Shown here one piece after another: positions 25,383-33,892 of a stretch of DNA of 64,000 bases. Source of the DNA: Chloroflexota bacterium (GTDB lineage Bacteria; Chloroflexota; Anaerolineae; Anaerolineales; UBA11579); contig QWJF01000004.1 in NCBI GenBank assembly GCA_009391835.1, positions 1 through 64,000 on the forward strand. Direction: 5' to 3'. A program made the position numbers and the translations under genes. The notes beneath the pieces were generated by a model. The model made no database searches, had not been told where the DNA came from, and saw nothing but the letters and a program-made list of their open reading frames with translations. Positions within the stretch are counted from its first letter, which is position 1, and each line of letters starts with the position of its first letter.

Positions 25383-25449
25383 ATGAATGAACTAGGCTTT
25401 GCACTTGGCTTTGCACCTGTCTTTATCATGTGGGCTTAAGCAAAAGCCC
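25383..25449 (+). promoter_or_regulatory. Structured leader of rpoD: short uORF, 10-bp tandem repeat and stem-loop
   Basis: An 18-codon frame (25383-25439) would encode MNELGFALGFAPVFIMWA. It contains the direct repeat GGCTTTGCAC at 25395-25404 and 25407-25416. Its TAA (25437-25439) lies inside a stem-loop, GGGCTT (25432-25437) pairing with AAGCCC (25444-25449). The GGAGGT of rpoD follows at 25463-25468. AGGAG before the uORF start is only one base away, so its translation is doubtful. Confidence 0.45.
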
Positions 25450-25479
25450 GTATGCTGCTTTTGGAGGTAGTTTTTTAGT

Positions 25480-26682
25480 ATGACAGTGAAAACAATTGAA
25501 GCATTTGAGAACGAGACAATCGAGGAAGATTCCCTACAGAAGTTGCTCGAATTCGGGCGTAAGCAGGGTTTTGTAACTATTGACGACGTGCTGCGCATGG
25601 TGCCGGGCGAACGGCGTCAGGCGGAACAGCTCGAAGAGATCTTCGAGACTTTGTTGAGCGAAGGTATTCCGCTTGCGGATGAAGATGCCGAACAAGCGGT
25701 TGACGACGACAGCGAAGACGAGGAAGACGAAAGCCCCAAAAGCAAGATCGACGACGATCCGCTGGCCGAGGCCGAGATCGGCGATTTGGTGCGCCTCTAT
25801 TTCAACGAGGCCGCCAGCGTTCCTTTGCTGACCGGCAGCGAAGAAGTGACGCTGGCTAAAGCGATGGAACGCGGCCGTGAGGCGCGCGAAGAGCTGGCCG
25901 AGCAAGGCTTGAACGCCGCCCGCCGTCAGGAACTGCTCACCGTTGTGCAGGAGGGCTGGGATGCCCGCCAGCACCTGGTAGTGGCTAACTCGCGGCTGGT
26001 GATCAGCATTGCCAAGAAGAATATGAACCGTGGCCTGCCGCTGATTGATTTGATCCAGGAAGGCAATATCGGCCTGATGCGCGCCGCCAAAAAGTTTGAT
26101 TACAAGCGCGGCTTCAAATTCAGCACCTATGCCACCTGGTGGATTCGCCAGGCAATTACGCGGGCGATCTCGAACAAGAGCCGCACGATCCGCATTCCAG
26201 CGCATATGGGCGATAAAATCGCCAAGTTGATGCGCACCAAGAACATCATGAAACAGCAGCTGCACCGCGAGCCCTCTCTGGATGAGCTTGCCCAGCGGCT
26301 GGAGATTCCACCCAGTGAGGTGGAGCTGATCAGCAAGGCGGCCTATCAGCCGCATTCGCTGGAGACGCCCATCGGCAACGATGAGGATTCGGTGCTCGGC
26401 GAACTGATCGAAGATGAGTCCGCCCCCTCCCCCGAGGACAGCACCACTCAGACGCTGATGGAAGAAGACCTGGCTCGCGCCATTGACGATACCCTGCCGC
26501 TGCGTGAAGCGCGCATTCTACGCCTGCGCTTCGGCCTGGACGATGGACGTGTGCACAGCCTCAGCGATGTGGGCCGCAAACTGGGCGTGACGCGCGAGCG
26601 TGTGCGCCAGATTGAAGCTCAGGCGCTGCGCAAATTGCGCGATCCGCGCGTGCGCTCCCGCCTCAGCGACTACATGAACTGA
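25480..26682 (+). CDS. rpoD: RNA polymerase primary sigma factor (RpoD/SigA)
   Basis: The 400-aa product has region 1.2 ([17 protein letters not shown]), region 2 ([26 protein letters not shown], then [22 protein letters not shown], the -10-binding helix), region 3 ([12 protein letters not shown]) and region 4 ([19 protein letters not shown]) that reads the -35 box. An acidic stretch of Asp/Glu lies at about residues 67-85. The N-terminal 1.1 region is short. Region 2.4 is canonical, in keeping with the many consensus -10 boxes seen around other genes. The GGAGGT site is 11 bases from the ATG. Confidence 0.95.
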   Translation: MTVKTIEAFENETIEEDSLQKLLEFGRKQGFVTIDDVLRMVPGERRQAEQLEEIFETLLSEGIPLADEDAEQAVDDDSEDEEDESPKSKIDDDPLAEAEIGDLVRLYFNEAASVPLLTGSEEVTLAKAMERGREAREELAEQGLNAARRQELLTVVQEGWDARQHLVVANSRLVISIAKKNMNRGLPLIDLIQEGNIGLMRAAKKFDYKRGFKFSTYATWWIRQAITRAISNKSRTIRIPAHMGDKIAKLMRTKNIMKQQLHREPSLDELAQRLEIPPSEVELISKAAYQPHSLETPIGNDEDSVLGELIEDESAPSPEDSTTQTLMEEDLARAIDDTLPLREARILRLRFGLDDGRVHSLSDVGRKLGVTRERVRQIEAQALRKLRDPRVRSRLSDYMN

Positions 26683-26700
26683 GCCCAACGTCAAGAAAGG

Positions 26701-26728
26701 AACAGGCAGCCAATGGCTGCCTGTTTTA
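26701..26728 (+). terminator. Terminator after rpoD
   Basis: AACAGGCAGCC and GGCTGCCTGTT form an 11-bp perfect stem with an AAT loop, followed by TTTTA. Confidence 0.92.
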
Positions 26729-26742
26729 TTTAAGGCCGACAG

Positions 26743-26748
26743 TATAAT
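26743..26748 (+). promoter_or_regulatory. -10 box at the start codon of the sucrase-ferredoxin-like gene
   Basis: TATAAT ends six bases before ATG 26755, and there is no ribosome binding site. The mRNA is predicted leaderless. The rpoD terminator ends 14 bases upstream, so this is a real gene start region. Confidence 0.55.
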
Positions 26749-26754
26749 TATTGG

Positions 26755-27690
26755 ATGGCTGCCACAACCGAACTGATTGACCACAAATCCACCGATTTCT
26801 TCTGCTCGATCCACTCCAGAAACGCCAACGAAAGCCTACTGGGCAGTGCCCCGCGCTCCGACGTCTGGTTCCTGCTTGAATATGCCGGCCGCTGGGGCAG
26901 CAAGGCCTTCAAAGAAAGTTCGGTCTCTGATGCGATCAAAACGCAGGTAAACCAACAGCTCAACACAATCCCGAACGCGCGGTTGCTGCTGATTAAGCAG
27001 GACGGGCGAGCACAGGACGGCTTCGCGTTTTACGTAGCGCGCGCCACAGCCACCCCACCCCAACTCTACCGCTTCAGCCTCGACGATTACGACGACCTGC
27101 TGGATATCAATCTGGTGGGGTTGGCGCGGGGCGATGCGCAATTTGACGCCCACATGAGCGAGGAGCCGCTCTTCGCCGTGTGCACCAACGGGCTGCGCGA
27201 CCAATGCTGCGCGCTGAACGGCGTGGCGGCCTACCAGGCGCTGAGCGCCGAATTTGGCGCACCCATTTGGCAAAGCACCCATCACGGCGGCCATCGTTTT
27301 TCGGCGAATATGCTGTGCATGCCTTATGGCTTGTCCTACGGACACATGGATATAGCGGAGCACCCCGCCGAGATTGTGGGCGCATTGCTGGCGGGCGAAC
27401 TCCCGCTGGAGAATCTGCGCGGGCGCAGCATTTATGATGAGGGGGTGCAGGCGGCGGAAGGTCTGTTGCGGGCGGCGAGCGGACTGCGCGGCGTGAACGA
27501 GCTAGGCTTTGTCGAGGCGCAGGCCGTGTCCGGTGGGGAGCAAGCGGTGCGCTTCGAGGACGCCGCGGGGCGCACGCACCGAGTCCGTATACGCGAGCAT
27601 GTCAGCGAAACCCTGGCTTACGTATCCTGCGTAGGCGACAAGCAAGCGCCGCTGATTAACTACGAACTTATCCAACACGAAATCGAATAA
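26755..27690 (+). CDS. Sucrase/ferredoxin-like (thioredoxin-like ferredoxin) protein
   Basis: The 311-aa product has FAVCTNGLRDQCCALNGVAAY and STHHGGHRFSANMLCMPYG, the paired signature of the sucraseferredoxin-like family, a thioredoxin-fold ferredoxin that usually binds a [2Fe-2S] cluster. Cys and His residues are intact. The name sucrase is historical and no sugar hydrolysis is implied. The redox partner is unknown. The next gene, an ALDH, starts 16 bases after it. Confidence 0.85.
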   Translation: MAATTELIDHKSTDFFCSIHSRNANESLLGSAPRSDVWFLLEYAGRWGSKAFKESSVSDAIKTQVNQQLNTIPNARLLLIKQDGRAQDGFAFYVARATATPPQLYRFSLDDYDDLLDINLVGLARGDAQFDAHMSEEPLFAVCTNGLRDQCCALNGVAAYQALSAEFGAPIWQSTHHGGHRFSANMLCMPYGLSYGHMDIAEHPAEIVGALLAGELPLENLRGRSIYDEGVQAAEGLLRAASGLRGVNELGFVEAQAVSGGEQAVRFEDAAGRTHRVRIREHVSETLAYVSCVGDKQAPLINYELIQHEIE

Positions 27691-27706
27691 GCTGCAAGGA
27701 GAGACT

Positions 27707-29233
27707 GTGAACGCGCTATTAAAGAAACTCAATATTCAGGAGATCAACCCCGGGGCCTGCACCGGCCCGGATGGCTGGATCGAAGACGCCAAAGGTGAGA
27801 CCCTGGTTTCCTACAACCCGAGCACCGGCGAGCCGATTGCCAGCGTGGTGCAGGCCACGCCGCAGAGCTATGAAGAAGTGGTGGCCGCCTCGCAGGCCGG
27901 GTTTGAAACCTGGCGCGAGGTCCCGGCCCCGATCCGCGGCCAGGTGGTACGCGATCTGGGCGAAGCCGTGCGCGAGCTCAAAGAGCCGCTGGGCGATTTG
28001 ATTTCGCTGGAGATGGGCAAGATCCGCGCAGAAGGGCACGGCGAAGTGCAGGAGATGATTGATATTTGCGATTTCGCCGTGGGCCTCTCACGCCAGCTAT
28101 ACGGCCTCACCATGCACTCCGAGCGGCCCAACCACCGCATGTATGAACAGTGGCATCCGCTGGGCCCCGTCGGCGTGATCACCGCATTTAATTTCCCGGT
28201 GGCGGTGTGGTCGTGGAACTCGATGATTGCGGCGGTCTGCGGCGATACGGTGATCTGGAAACCCTCCGAGCTGGCCCCGCTGACCGCGATCGCTATGCAG
28301 CACATCAGCAACCGGGTGATGGCCGACCACGGCCTGGATGGCATCTTCACGCTGGTAGCCGGCACCGGCAAGGATGTGGGCGAGTTGCTGATCAATGACA
28401 CGCGCGTGCCCTTGATCTCCTTTACCGGCTCCACCAAAGTGGGCCGCCACATCGGCGAAACGGTGGCGCGCCGCTTTGGGCGCACCGTTCTCGAATTGGG
28501 CGGCAACAACGCCATTATTGTGGCCCCGGACGCCAACCTGGATCTGGCGGTGCGCGGGATTCTCTTCGGCGCGGTGGGCACCGCCGGGCAGCGCTGCACC
28601 AGCACGCGGCGCATCATCGCCCACAAGTCCGTTGTCGGCGATTTGAGCGAGCGCCTGGTGGATGCCTACCAGCAGGTGCAGATTGGCGATCCGCTGGAGA
28701 AAGGCACCCTGATGGGGCCGCTGGTGACCGAAAGCGCGGTGGACAAGATGTTCGGCGCGCTGGAACGCGTGCGGCAGGAAGGCGGCGAAGTACTGGTGGG
28801 CGGCAAACGCGTGGAGGGCCGCAAGGGCAACTTCGTGGAGCCAACCATCGTGCGCATGCCCGCCCAAAGCGAGATTGTGCGCGAGGAAACCTTTGCGCCG
28901 ATTCTCTACATCCTCGAATACGAGGACATTGACGAGGCCATTCGTATCCACAACGATGTGCCGCAGGGGCTTTCCAGCGCGATCTTCACCGACAGCATGC
29001 AGACCGTGGAGCGCTTCCTCTCGGCGGGCGGCTCAGATTGCGGCATCGCCAACGTGAACATCGGCACCTCGGGCGCCGAAATCGGCGGGGCCTTTGGCGG
29101 CGAAAAGGAAACCGGCGGCGGGCGCGAGAGCGGCTCAGATGCCTGGAAGGCCTACATGCGTCGCCAGACCAACACGATCAACTGGAGCAGCGAGCTGCCG
29201 CTGGCGCAGGGGATTAGCTTTGGGGGCGGATAG
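27707..29233 (+). CDS. Aldehyde dehydrogenase, ALDH7/aminoadipate-semialdehyde type
   Basis: GTG 27707 has AAGGAGAG upstream. The 508-aa product has FNFPVAVWSWN, SFTGSTKVGRH, the general-base Glu in LELGGNNAIIV and the nucleophile Cys in AGQRCTSTRR. The sequence follows antiquitin (ALDH7), which oxidises alpha-aminoadipate semialdehyde or related aldehydes with NAD. No lysine catabolism genes are nearby, so the substrate stays open. Confidence 0.92.
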   Translation: MNALLKKLNIQEINPGACTGPDGWIEDAKGETLVSYNPSTGEPIASVVQATPQSYEEVVAASQAGFETWREVPAPIRGQVVRDLGEAVRELKEPLGDLISLEMGKIRAEGHGEVQEMIDICDFAVGLSRQLYGLTMHSERPNHRMYEQWHPLGPVGVITAFNFPVAVWSWNSMIAAVCGDTVIWKPSELAPLTAIAMQHISNRVMADHGLDGIFTLVAGTGKDVGELLINDTRVPLISFTGSTKVGRHIGETVARRFGRTVLELGGNNAIIVAPDANLDLAVRGILFGAVGTAGQRCTSTRRIIAHKSVVGDLSERLVDAYQQVQIGDPLEKGTLMGPLVTESAVDKMFGALERVRQEGGEVLVGGKRVEGRKGNFVEPTIVRMPAQSEIVREETFAPILYILEYEDIDEAIRIHNDVPQGLSSAIFTDSMQTVERFLSAGGSDCGIANVNIGTSGAEIGGAFGGEKETGGGRESGSDAWKAYMRRQTNTINWSSELPLAQGISFGGG

Positions 29234-29263
29234 TACAGTAGCCCTGAACTCGACTAGTTGATT

Positions 29264-29293
29264 TTGTCATTCCGTGCTTCACCCTAATGACAA
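29264..29293. repeat. 8-bp inverted repeat downstream of the ALDH gene
   Basis: TTGTCATT (29264-29271) and AATGACAA (29286-29293) are exact complements around 14 bases. No T tract follows, so it is not a clean intrinsic terminator. It lies just upstream of the -10 box at 29305 and might be an operator for the next gene. Confidence 0.4.
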
Positions 29294-29304
29294 GGGTGGG
29301 ACAA

Positions 29305-29310
29305 TATAAT
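29305..29310 (+). promoter_or_regulatory. -10 box at the start codon of the deacetylase-like gene
   Basis: TATAAT ends six bases before ATG 29317, and no ribosome binding site is present. A leaderless mRNA is predicted. Confidence 0.55.
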
Positions 29311-29316
29311 TAACCC

Positions 29317-30345
29317 ATGCCCCACCCTATCGCTTACTTCTACCCCGAGGGCCACGCGGCCCACGCCCAGCCCGGCCACCCAGAGCGCCCTGAGCGCATC
29401 GAAGCCATCCGCGGCAGTTTAGAGGAAGCCGGCCTGTGGGCGCTAGGCACCAAGCTCAAGCCCATTGAACTCCCCCAAAGCGTCTACCAGGCCGTGCACA
29501 GCGCCGAGCACCTGGAGCGCCTGCAGGCGCTGAGCGCGGTCGGCCGGGATTACGACGGCGAAACCTATCTCACCCCCCAATCCTGGGGGCTCGCCCAAAA
29601 CGCTGCGGGAGGCGCGGCCGCCGTCGCAGGGGCCGTATGGCGCGGCGCGGCCGCCACGGGTTTTGCGCTCAGCCGGCCGCCGGGCCACCACGCCACTCGT
29701 AATCAGGCGATGGGCTTCTGCTTAATGAACAACATAGCGCTGGCCGCCGAACATCTGCTGCAGGAGCAAGGCGCAACCCGGCTGGCGATCCTTGATATGG
29801 ACGTGCACCACGGCAACGGCACGCAGGATATCTTCTGGCAGCGTGGCGAGGTGCTCTTCGGCGACACGCACCAATCCCCGCTCTATCCCGGCAGCGGCCA
29901 GCTCAACGAGCGCGGCGCGGGCGCCGGTCAAAACGCCACCTGCAACCTGCCCCTGCCGCCCTTTTCCGGCGACGCAGCCTTCGACGCAGCCTACCAAGAG
30001 ATCATCATCCCGCTGCTGGATCGTTTCCAGCCCGAAATGCTGCTGGTCAGTTTTGGCTTCGATGCGCACTGGAAGGATCCGCTGGCTGCGCTGCAGGTCA
30101 GCGCGGCGGGCTATGCCCGCCAGGTGGCGGCGCTCAAAGCCTGGGCGGAGGCCAATTGCGGAGGACGTATCATGCTCAATTTGGAGGGCGGGTATGATTT
30201 GGAAGCCGCTGCGGCCTGCGGGCGGGCAGTGACCCAGGCGTTGCTGGGTGAGCCCGTTGAGGATGCGTTAGGCCCCGCTCCGCAGCCCGAGATAGATCGT
30301 TGGGTGCCCATCCTGGAGCAGGCCAAGCAAATCTGGGATCTTTAA
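29317..30345 (+). CDS. Histone deacetylase family protein (acetylpolyamine/acetoin-type amidohydrolase)
   Basis: The 342-aa product has RPPGHHATRNQAMGFC (tandem His), LAILDMDVHHGNGTQD (zinc ligands Asp and His) and VSFGFDAHWKDPL (third ligand Asp), the class II-type deacetylase motif set. Bacterial members remove acetyl groups from polyamines, proteins or small molecules. Active-site ligands are complete. It has no obvious operon partner. Confidence 0.93.
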   Translation: MPHPIAYFYPEGHAAHAQPGHPERPERIEAIRGSLEEAGLWALGTKLKPIELPQSVYQAVHSAEHLERLQALSAVGRDYDGETYLTPQSWGLAQNAAGGAAAVAGAVWRGAAATGFALSRPPGHHATRNQAMGFCLMNNIALAAEHLLQEQGATRLAILDMDVHHGNGTQDIFWQRGEVLFGDTHQSPLYPGSGQLNERGAGAGQNATCNLPLPPFSGDAAFDAAYQEIIIPLLDRFQPEMLLVSFGFDAHWKDPLAALQVSAAGYARQVAALKAWAEANCGGRIMLNLEGGYDLEAAAACGRAVTQALLGEPVEDALGPAPQPEIDRWVPILEQAKQIWDL

Positions 30346-30441
30346 CCGAATACATGCCGGGATCGAAATCGCAACTCGCTAAAGGCAACATGGGTCCGAC
30401 CCGGCCGGGCTTGCAAATCATTGTTCACAAAGGACTTTAGA

Positions 30442-30954
30442 ATGAATGTTTCCCAAGCAATCCGCAGCAAGCGCGCTGTACGCAGCTTCAGCAAGCAGCC
30501 GCTAAAAGATGTAGAAGTGCGCGCCATCCTGAACGCCGGGCGTCGCGCCCAATCCACCAAGAACCGGCAGGAACGGCACTTCATCGCCGTTCAGGATCGC
30601 GAGCGGCTCAAGGCGCTTTCCAAAGGCGGCGCTTTTGCTGGCCATCTCAAGTGCGCTGCGCTGGGCGTGGTGATCCTGACACCCCGCCCCGAAGATTTTT
30701 ATGGCGCGCTCTTCGACGCCGGGCAGTCGGCCGCTTATATGCAATTAGCCGCATTGGAGTTGGGCATCGTTTCCTGCCTGGCGACTCTCTACAAAGAAGA
30801 GAAAGTGCGCGAAATCCTCCAACCGCCCAAAGAATGGTGGCCGCTGATGGCGATTTCTTTTGGCTATCCGAGGGACAAGAAAGGCCTAACCATCCGATTG
30901 CTACGCGGGGGCCGCAAGGCATATGACGAGGTGGTGCACCAGGAAACCTGGTAG
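30442..30954 (+). CDS. Nitroreductase family protein
   Basis: Start ATG 30442 with AAGGA upstream (30430-30434). The 170-aa product opens with VSQAIRSKRAVRSFSKQPL, the FMN-binding arginine cluster of the family, and has AAYMQLAALELGIVSC in the dimer core. It is a FMN-dependent NAD(P)H oxidoreductase of unknown substrate. It converges on the MFS gene with six bases between. Confidence 0.85.
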   Translation: MNVSQAIRSKRAVRSFSKQPLKDVEVRAILNAGRRAQSTKNRQERHFIAVQDRERLKALSKGGAFAGHLKCAALGVVILTPRPEDFYGALFDAGQSAAYMQLAALELGIVSCLATLYKEEKVREILQPPKEWWPLMAISFGYPRDKKGLTIRLLRGGRKAYDEVVHQETW

Positions 30955-30960
30955 CGGTAA

Positions 30961-32184
30961 TCAGGCGGGGGTGGCTGCGGAAGATGAAGGGGCAACGTCT
31001 TTGCCAAACACGGCAAAATAGAGCGTGCCCAAGACGCCAAATCCGAAGGCGATCAGAAAATTGAATTGGGGCGAAACGTTCCAGAGGAAGGCCCCGCCAA
31101 AGGCAGCGACTGAAACGATGACGTCGCGGATCATATAGTACGCACCAAAGGAGCTGGCCTTGAGCTTGTCCGGCGCCAAATCCATAATCAGGGCTTTACG
31201 GTTGGGCTCGCCAAACTCTTTGAGGCCGCGCACCACAAAGGCGAGCACCAGCCAGGCAAAGCTGCTGCCCAGCAGGAGCATCAGCGGAAACAAGGTGAAA
31301 AAGCTGTACGTAGCCACCACGAATGGCTTCTTCGTGGAGCGATCCGCCAGATAAGCCACCGGGATGTAAATTAGCACGGCGGTTAGCATCTCTATGCTGG
31401 TAAGTATGCCAAATTCCAAGGCGCTCAACCCCGCATTCTGAATCACCCACACCACAACAAAGGCATACGGAATCTGCTCGCAGAAGCGCACGAGCACGTC
31501 GGCAACCAGCAAGCGTTTCAAGTGGAAAGACATGGCGCGATAGACGCGGAACGGGTTCTTATCCGCGGGGGCGGCCGGCGCCTTTTTCTCCACGAGCATG
31601 AATTGCTGCATGGCGAGCGAAATGAGGGCCAGCACTATGGCCGCCGCAAAACCGATGCGCACGCCGTCCACCTGCCCAAATTTGGCGATTAACAGCCCGC
31701 CGATAATGGGGCCCAGCGCCATCGGGATGCGCCGCACTAGCGAATGCATCGAGATGCCCATCGTGTGCTGCGCGGCGGGCAACACGTCGGAGACCAGACT
31801 GACCGTAGCCGGCAGTGAAATCGCCGACCAGGACAAAAAGAAGATCGAGCCAAGGATCACTGCCTGCCAATAGGGAAAGGCGACGACGATGGCATACCCG
31901 GCGATCGCCACCAGGTTAAACACCAGCAAGGCGCGCTTATAGCCAAGTCGGTCGCTAAGGTAGCCACCCGGGAAGGAGTACAGCGCGCTCAGAAGGTTGT
32001 CCATCCCATTAAGCAGGCCGATGGAGAGCGTGCTGCCCCCCAGAGCGATCAGGTAAATCGGGAGAAAGCGTTCGGCTAGCTTCTCCCCCATCCCCACCAG
32101 AATCACCATCGAAAGCAGCGCCACCATCCCGCGGCGTAAGCCCAGGAAATCAACCAATTTCGCGACACGACGATTCGGGGTCAC
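30961..32184 (-). CDS. MFS transporter
   Basis: The 407-aa product has about twelve membrane helices in two halves. The loop 2-3 motif GGYLSDRLGYKRALLV (MFS signature) appears in the first half and a weaker AYLADRSTKKPF in the second. The start is GTG 32184. The substrate cannot be deduced. A minus-strand TATGAT sequence near 32209-32214 may be its -10 box. Confidence 0.9.
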   Translation of the reverse strand: MTPNRRVAKLVDFLGLRRGMVALLSMVILVGMGEKLAERFLPIYLIALGGSTLSIGLLNGMDNLLSALYSFPGGYLSDRLGYKRALLVFNLVAIAGYAIVVAFPYWQAVILGSIFFLSWSAISLPATVSLVSDVLPAAQHTMGISMHSLVRRIPMALGPIIGGLLIAKFGQVDGVRIGFAAAIVLALISLAMQQFMLVEKKAPAAPADKNPFRVYRAMSFHLKRLLVADVLVRFCEQIPYAFVVVWVIQNAGLSALEFGILTSIEMLTAVLIYIPVAYLADRSTKKPFVVATYSFFTLFPLMLLLGSSFAWLVLAFVVRGLKEFGEPNRKALIMDLAPDKLKASSFGAYYMIRDVIVSVAAFGGAFLWNVSPQFNFLIAFGFGVLGTLYFAVFGKDVAPSSSAATPA

Positions 32185-32235
32185 TGAGGATGCACCAGAA
32201 AATCCATCATACTCGTGTTTATGCAGCTTTAAAAC

Positions 32236-32262
32236 AAAAACCCTCCGAACTGGAGGGTTTTT
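32236..32262 (-). terminator. Terminator downstream of the TenA/CADD-like gene
   Basis: AAAAACCCTCC and GGAGGGTTTTT are perfect complements with a five-base loop. It lies 20 bases past the stop of the minus-strand gene at 32282. The symmetry would allow termination in both directions. Confidence 0.88.
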
Positions 32263-32281
32263 GACGTTTTGATGCGCGAAA

Positions 32282-32875
32282 CTACATTACGCAATGCGTG
32301 TCGTAAATATCGGTCAAGGCATCCCATAGGGCCTGGCTCATCGCCTCACAGGCTTCCAGGGCAAGGGCACGCTGAGGCTCTGGAAGCGCCTCAATGCGGG
32401 CCAGCAGCTTTTCAGCTTCGTGCTCGTTGTGGCTGTGCACCTCAAAGTAGGGCTCCACACTGGCGGGCAATTGATAAAAGGCGCGCAGCCCCTCAAGTTT
32501 GCTCTTGGCCGTAGCGGGTTGTTGCGCCTCGAAGGCGAACAGCGCGCCCAGCGCGGAGGTCGGCTCAGCGAACAGCGCCGCGCTCTGCTCCACCAGTTTC
32601 TTCACTGCGGGAAGCCCGGCCTCCCCCACTTGGGTGCCGAGTCCGGCAGCGAATTGATCCCAGAGCAAAGCGTGGTCACGCTCTTCCTGGGCGGTTTCGC
32701 GGTCATTCAAGGTTTCCCAGCCGCGGGGCATGCTGGCGATAAAAGCGCCGTATTCGCGCGCGTAAGCTGCCAGCGCTTCCTGTGGCAATTCGCCAGCTTC
32801 CCAAGCCTGGTAGAAAGGGTGCTTCAATAAAGACCAAGGGGCAATGCGTTTCTCGAGTTTCTGTTTGATTGTCAT
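32282..32875 (-). CDS. TenA/PqqC/CADD-like haem-oxygenase-fold protein
   Basis: ATG 32875 has GAGGAG upstream. The 197-aa all-helical product has LLKHPFYQAWEAGEL and YAREYGAFIASMPRGWETL, EERDHALLW, FAFEAQQP and YFEVHSHNEHEAEKL. These are possible metal-ligand Glu and His positions, as in the haem-oxygenase-like diiron group that includes CADD (p-aminobenzoate formation) and PqqC-like proteins. Classical TenA cysteine is not evident. I favour a CADD-like assignment, but this needs alignment. It stands as a single gene. Confidence 0.7.
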   Translation of the reverse strand: MTIKQKLEKRIAPWSLLKHPFYQAWEAGELPQEALAAYAREYGAFIASMPRGWETLNDRETAQEERDHALLWDQFAAGLGTQVGEAGLPAVKKLVEQSAALFAEPTSALGALFAFEAQQPATAKSKLEGLRAFYQLPASVEPYFEVHSHNEHEAEKLLARIEALPEPQRALALEACEAMSQALWDALTDIYDTHCVM

Positions 32876-32926
32876 GGGTACTCCTCGTATCATCTGGGTA
32901 GCGTTTTAAATTTTATCCGAAGATGC

Positions 32927-33892
32927 TTAGTTCAGCCGGGCCACCACATACTCAGTTAGATCCACCAGTGCCTGGCGTTCCGGGGTGTCGGGTAGCGCGT
33001 CAAGGGCTTCCAGCGAAGCCTGACGGTGCGCTTCCGCTTTGGCCTGAGCACGTTTCATTGCATCGCTGGAGCGGACTTCTTCAATCAGCGCGTCTACGCG
33101 GGCGGCGTCGTGCAGCTTATCCTCTTGCATCAATCGCAGATCTTCCCGTTCGGGATGATCCTCCAAAAAGTAGAGCGCGGGCAGGGTGAGCAGCCCTTGG
33201 CGCAGATCGTTGGCGGCAGGTTTGCCGATCGTCGCCGTATCACTGGAGAAATCCAAAATATCGTCGACGATCTGGAAGGCCAGCCCGATTTCGCGGCCAA
33301 AGGTCTGCAAGGGCTCGCCAAATCCCTGCGCGTCGCTGGACAGGAAAGCTGGGGCGCGCGCCGCCAATTCGAACATCGAGGCCGTCTTGGCATAGATGCG
33401 CTCGTAATATTCCTCACGCGTGCTGGGACCGTTGAGGGAAAACACCTGGCCGATCTCGCCATTCACGATGGTCGAAAGAGTTTTGGCGAACATGCGCATC
33501 ACATCATTGGATTCCACATCCGCGGCTAGCCCGGCAGCCTGTGAAAACAGGAAATCGCCAGCCAACACCGTAGCAGCCGAATTCCATTGGGCATTCAGGG
33601 TGGGAGTGCCGCGCCGCAGCAGGGCGCCATCAATGAAATCATCATGCACCAGCGTAGCGGTGTGAAGCAATTCCACCGCCGCTGCCAGCGTAATCGCCCG
33701 CTCCTGCTCGACGCCAAACATGGCTGCCACCAGTAAGGCAACTGTTGGGCGTACGCGTTTCCCGCCCGAGACAAGCAATTGGTCCAGGGCCTGGCGCAAC
33801 TCAGGGCGGTAGCCGTTGGACTGGCTGCGCATGCGCTCTTCCACCGCAGGGATCAACGCCTGGATCGGGGTTGCAAAATCAAGGGTGGTCAC
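32927..33892 (-). CDS. Polyprenyl diphosphate synthase
   Basis: The 321-aa product has both aspartate-rich motifs: LVHDDFIDGALLRRGTPT (first DDxxD, with the following RR) and FQIVDDILDFSSD (second). It condenses isopentenyl diphosphate with allylic diphosphates. The chain length (quinone side chain or other) cannot be read with confidence. Start GTG 33892 overlaps the TatD stop by GTGA, so translation is coupled to tatD. Confidence 0.92.
   Translation of the reverse strand: MTTLDFATPIQALIPAVEERMRSQSNGYRPELRQALDQLLVSGGKRVRPTVALLVAAMFGVEQERAITLAAAVELLHTATLVHDDFIDGALLRRGTPTLNAQWNSAATVLAGDFLFSQAAGLAADVESNDVMRMFAKTLSTIVNGEIGQVFSLNGPSTREEYYERIYAKTASMFELAARAPAFLSSDAQGFGEPLQTFGREIGLAFQIVDDILDFSSDTATIGKPAANDLRQGLLTLPALYFLEDHPEREDLRLMQEDKLHDAARVDALIEEVRSSDAMKRAQAKAEAHRQASLEALDALPDTPERQALVDLTEYVVARLN

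Noticed and set aside
25363-25389. Eight-codon uORF starting ATG 25363 in the rpoD leader
   Set aside because: No ribosome binding site and too short to support; the 18-codon frame at 25383 is somewhat better, though still doubtful.
28097-28951. Minus-strand frame of about 284 codons opposite the aldehyde dehydrogenase
   Set aside because: His/Ala/Gly-rich antisense shadow with no recognisable domain.
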